A stretch of 64,000 nt of DNA, from assembly GCF_002890915.1 (NCBI RefSeq), contig NZ_POUT01000016.1:1-64000 (forward strand), read 5' to 3'. The notes under the pieces were generated by a model, which saw only the letters and a program-made list of their open reading frames with translations, was not told the origin of the DNA and searched no databases. A program made the translations under genes and the position numbers. Within the stretch, counting starts at the first letter, position 1. Every line of letters begins with the position of its first letter. This stretch comes from Stutzerimonas stutzeri. GTDB taxonomy: Bacteria > Pseudomonadota > Gammaproteobacteria > Pseudomonadales > Pseudomonadaceae. Positions 61,752-64,000 of the stretch are shown here, in pieces.

Positions 61752-62495
61752 TCAGGCCGGGGTAGAGGTCTCGGTTTCCAGCTGCAGCCACAGCGGCGCC
61801 GCCCCGGCCGCCTTCTCGATGGCGGCCATGCGCGCCATGTGCGCCGCGGCCTCTTCCTCGCTGGCACGCAGCACGGCGGTGCGCGGCCGGTCCGCCGGCA
61901 ACCGGCGAATCGGGCTCGGTTGCGGCCGGCCGCCATCGGCGCTCTCGCCATCGCCGGCCAGCGACAGGTTGGTCTGGCCGCCGGTCATGGTCAGCCAGAC
62001 GTCGGCGAGAATCTCCGCATCGAGCAAAGCGCCGTGCAGGTCGCGCCCGGAGTTGTCGACGCCATAGCGCTTGCACAGGGCATCGAGGTTGTTGCGCTGC
62101 CCGGGGTGGCGTTCGCGCGCCATCAGCAGGGTGTCGAGCACCGTGCAGTGGTCGGTGATCTCCGCCCGTTCCTGCTGGCCGAGCAAGGCGAACTCGTTGT
62201 TGATGAAGCCGAGGTCGAACGCCGCGTTGTGGATGACCAGTTGCGCGTCCTTGATGAATTCGAAGAACTCGTCGGCAACGTCGCGGAAACGCGGCTTGTC
62301 GAGGAGGAACTCGTTGGTGATGCCGTGGACGGCGATCGCGCCCTCGTCCACCTCGCGATCGGGCTGCAGGTAGACGTGATAGTGCCGGCCGGTCAGGCGG
62401 CGGCCGATGACTTCGACACAGCCAATCTCGATGATGCGGTGGCCATCGGTTACCGGCATGCCGGTGGTTTCGGTATCCAGCACTACGCTGCGCAT
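61752..62495 (-). CDS. dnaQ: DNA polymerase III epsilon subunit (3'-5' proofreading exonuclease)
   Basis: A 247-residue DnaQ. ExoI LDTETTG with Asp7 and Glu9, ExoII HNAAFDLGFIN and ExoIII HGALLDAEILADVW are complete. The C-terminal 60 residues carry the polymerase-binding region with QTNLSL, the clamp-binding motif. It lies 14 bases after rnhA on the same strand. In E. coli rnhA and dnaQ are divergent; this co-directional arrangement is that of pseudomonads. Confidence 0.97.
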   Translation of the reverse strand: MRSVVLDTETTGMPVTDGHRIIEIGCVEVIGRRLTGRHYHVYLQPDREVDEGAIAVHGITNEFLLDKPRFRDVADEFFEFIKDAQLVIHNAAFDLGFINNEFALLGQQERAEITDHCTVLDTLLMARERHPGQRNNLDALCKRYGVDNSGRDLHGALLDAEILADVWLTMTGGQTNLSLAGDGESADGGRPQPSPIRRLPADRPRTAVLRASEEEAAAHMARMAAIEKAAGAAPLWLQLETETSTPA

Positions 62496-62509
62496 ACGGT
62501 TTCGCTCAC

Positions 62510-62965
62510 TTACACAATCGGTTGTCGTTTGGCCTGGACCACGCCGCGATTGGCCAGCAGGTCGGCCTGCTCGTTGCCCGGATGGCCGTTATGGCCGCGG
62601 ACCCATTCCCAGCTCACCTGGTGGCGATTGACCTGCTCGTCGAGCTGCTGCCAGAGATCGGCATTCTTCACCGGCTGCTTGCTGGCGGTTTTCCAGCCAC
62701 GCTTCTTCCAGTTCGGCATCCAGTCGTTGATGCCTTGCATGACGTACTGCGAATCGGTGACCAGGCGCACCTTGCAAGGCCGCTTGAGTTCGGCGAGGGC
62801 ACGGATGGCGGCCATCAGCTCCATGCGGTTGTTGGTGGTATCCGCCTCTCCGCCCCAGAGCTCGCGCTTGACGCCCTTGTACACGAGCAATGCGCCCCAG
62901 CCGCCCGGACCGGGATTGCCCTTGCAGGCGCCGTCTGTGTAGATCTCGACCCAATCGTCGCTCAT
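62510..62965 (-). CDS. rnhA: Ribonuclease HI
   Basis: A 151-residue enzyme that cuts the RNA of RNA-DNA hybrids. Catalytic residues are Asp11 (YTDGACKGNPG), Glu49 (NNRMELMAAI), Asp71 (VTDSQYV) and the Asp in GNEQADLLA. The basic handle WKKRGWKTASKQPVKN is present. It is the first gene of rnhA-dnaQ and follows the methyltransferase after 65 bases. Confidence 0.97.
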   Translation of the reverse strand: MSDDWVEIYTDGACKGNPGPGGWGALLVYKGVKRELWGGEADTTNNRMELMAAIRALAELKRPCKVRLVTDSQYVMQGINDWMPNWKKRGWKTASKQPVKNADLWQQLDEQVNRHQVSWEWVRGHNGHPGNEQADLLANRGVVQAKRQPIV

Positions 62966-63030
62966 GAAGATTACTTGCCTTGTCTATCGGGCCACGGCAG
63001 CCGACGCGGTATCCAAATGCCCGGCAGCGG

Positions 63031-63786
63031 CTATTCCGCGTCGCGACGGCTGACCTTCGCCACCGGCATCGGCAGCAATTGCCCCATGCGCTCGCGCCGC
63101 TGCTGGCGCAAGGGCCGCAGGCCGATCATCAGCTTGCGCGCCACCAGCAGGTAGAAGCCGCCGGTCGGCGCCTGCAAGCGCTGCCCCAGCGTTTCGAGCC
63201 GCGACAGGCGGGCCTGCCAGTCGTTCGAAGAAAGCGGCGGACAATAGCATCCGAAGCGGCGTTTCTCCAGCGCGAATCCCAGCAGATTCAGCCAGTCGCC
63301 TACCCGCGAGGGACGAATGCAGCGCGCCTCGCGCAGCACCTCGCGCGAGAGCAGATGGCGCATGCCCCAGGCGCTCCAGGGGTTGATGCCGACGATCAGC
63401 AAATGCCCGCCGGGGCGCACCCCGCGGGCGGCTTCGCGCAACAACCCATGCGGCGAAAGGCTGAAGTCCAGCGCATGCTGCAGCACCACCACATCGGCGG
63501 CGTGCTCACCGAGCGGCCAGGCCTGTTCCTCGCAATGAATTTCCACCCCGGGCAGGGGGGCACCGAGACGAACGCTGCGCTTGATGTGCTGCGGCGCCAC
63601 CGACGCTCCGGCGAATGGGCCATTGTGGATCAGGTAGCTGCCGAAACAACGGCTCAGCTCCTCGTTCAGCACGTGCTGTTCCTGCGCCAGCAGCTGCTGC
63701 CCGAGAGGCCCCTCGAACCAGAGGCTGGCCTGGTCGATCAGGGACCGCCAGGAATCGCTGCATTGGGTGGACGGTTGATCGTTCAT
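63031..63786 (-). CDS. SAM-dependent methyltransferase (class I)
   Basis: A 251-residue methyltransferase of the Methyltransf_11 type. Motifs are weak at the SAM loop (GSYLIHNGPFAGASVAP), then ADVVVLQHALDFSLSPHGLL as motif II and RPGGHLLIVGINPWSAWGMR. It occupies the place between gloB and rnhA where pseudomonads have such a gene. Substrate unknown. ATG 63786. Confidence 0.85.
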   Translation of the reverse strand: MNDQPSTQCSDSWRSLIDQASLWFEGPLGQQLLAQEQHVLNEELSRCFGSYLIHNGPFAGASVAPQHIKRSVRLGAPLPGVEIHCEEQAWPLGEHAADVVVLQHALDFSLSPHGLLREAARGVRPGGHLLIVGINPWSAWGMRHLLSREVLREARCIRPSRVGDWLNLLGFALEKRRFGCYCPPLSSNDWQARLSRLETLGQRLQAPTGGFYLLVARKLMIGLRPLRQQRRERMGQLLPMPVAKVSRRDAE

Positions 63787-63858
63787 CGCTTGGCTCCGTT
63801 CGTCGCGCGGGCTCGCTCGACGATGAGTTCGCTCGGGTTCAACTTTCCCATTGGCCTG

Positions 63859-64000
63859 CTAGGGTCTGTTCCCGTTTCATTCGCGGCCGCGCCGGAGCCT
63901 GTTTTACCGCGAGGCAAGGCACGAGATGCGAAGTTTAGTCGGCTAAATGAGCCATCGAGTAACGCCGCATCGCGGTAAAACAGGCCCGGCCCTTCGGGTT
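63859..64000. repeat. Repeat element with nested inverted repeats at the window edge
   Basis: CTAGGGTCTGTT at 63859-63870 is identical to the left end of the element at 35807 and is followed by CCCGTTTCATTCGCGGCCGCG. Inside, GCCTGTTTTACCGCGA at 63897-63912 and its perfect complement at 63970-63985 enclose 57 bases containing AGTTTAGTCGGCTAAATGAG. The right end is outside the window. It separates the methyltransferase gene from whatever lies next. Confidence 0.6.

Noticed and set aside
59320..62067. 915-codon plus-strand frame
   Set aside because: Antisense to the lysine decarboxylase and part of dnaQ, both well supported.
62496..62509. tRNA gene near rnhA/dnaQ, as in some genomes
   Set aside because: Only 14 bases separate the two genes; no cloverleaf is possible.

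Overview
This 64-kb window is chromosomal DNA of a high-GC gammaproteobacterium, almost certainly a member of the Pseudomonadaceae. The evidence is the gene content and order: diguanylate cyclase, nfuA, cti, metH, an rlmN paralogue, cysI with a DUF934 partner, sohB, an SCP2 protein, an APH-type kinase with an SDR, nudC, a ChpA-N-like protein, a dienoyl-CoA isomerase-like crotonase, a lysine decarboxylase, dnaQ, rnhA and a methyltransferase. From memory this follows the PA1851-to-PA1814 stretch of P. aeruginosa PAO1 in reverse. REP-type intergenic repeats of pseudomonad character are also present. The species cannot be fixed. A class I PHA synthase, which P. aeruginosa lacks, points to another pseudomonad. 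I saw no tRNA, rRNA, CRISPR array, insertion sequence or prophage.

Left part (1-12.8 kb): a solitary class I poly(hydroxyalkanoate) synthase precedes a coupled operon. The operon holds a KAS III-like condensing enzyme, an HlyD adaptor, an RbbA-type double-ATPase/permease, a YhhJ-type permease, a TolC-type outer-membrane channel and a small lipoprotein, so it looks like a complete tripartite exporter with its own acyl-condensing enzyme. Next come a lipoprotein alpha/beta-hydrolase, a DUF4105 membrane protein and a 55-residue membrane protein. Region 13-27.4 kb is a mixture: YbiT-type ABC-F ATPase, a GNAT acetyltransferase with a truncated MFS gene, a divergent LysR regulator, uppP, a chemoreceptor, small hypothetical genes, DUF421, topoisomerase IB, a GlxA-like regulator next to an MFS transporter, and a CheY-CheC protein beside a PAS-GGDEF cyclase.

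The conserved core (27.5-64 kb) carries iron-sulfur assembly (nfuA, with an IscR-like box), membrane lipid isomerisation (cti), methionine synthesis (metH), sulfite reduction (cysI and its partner), protein and RNA housekeeping (sohB, dnaQ, rnhA, RlmN-like) and acyl-CoA metabolism (SCP2, LvaA-like kinase, SDR, crotonase). Apparent insertions into this core are two SRPBCC genes, an EamA exporter with a possible leader peptide, an LRR-protein kinase, an Hsp20 gene with a possible RNA thermometer, and a rhodanese-ankyrin/SagB-like redox pair.

The main structural oddities are a 193-bp tandem repeat that copies the end of the DUF934 gene three times (45245-45822), a MITE-like inverted repeat (35807-35868) whose end recurs at the right edge of the window, a perfect 17-bp tandem duplication at a stop codon, and several unlisted small genes of 33-55 codons with good ribosome binding sites.
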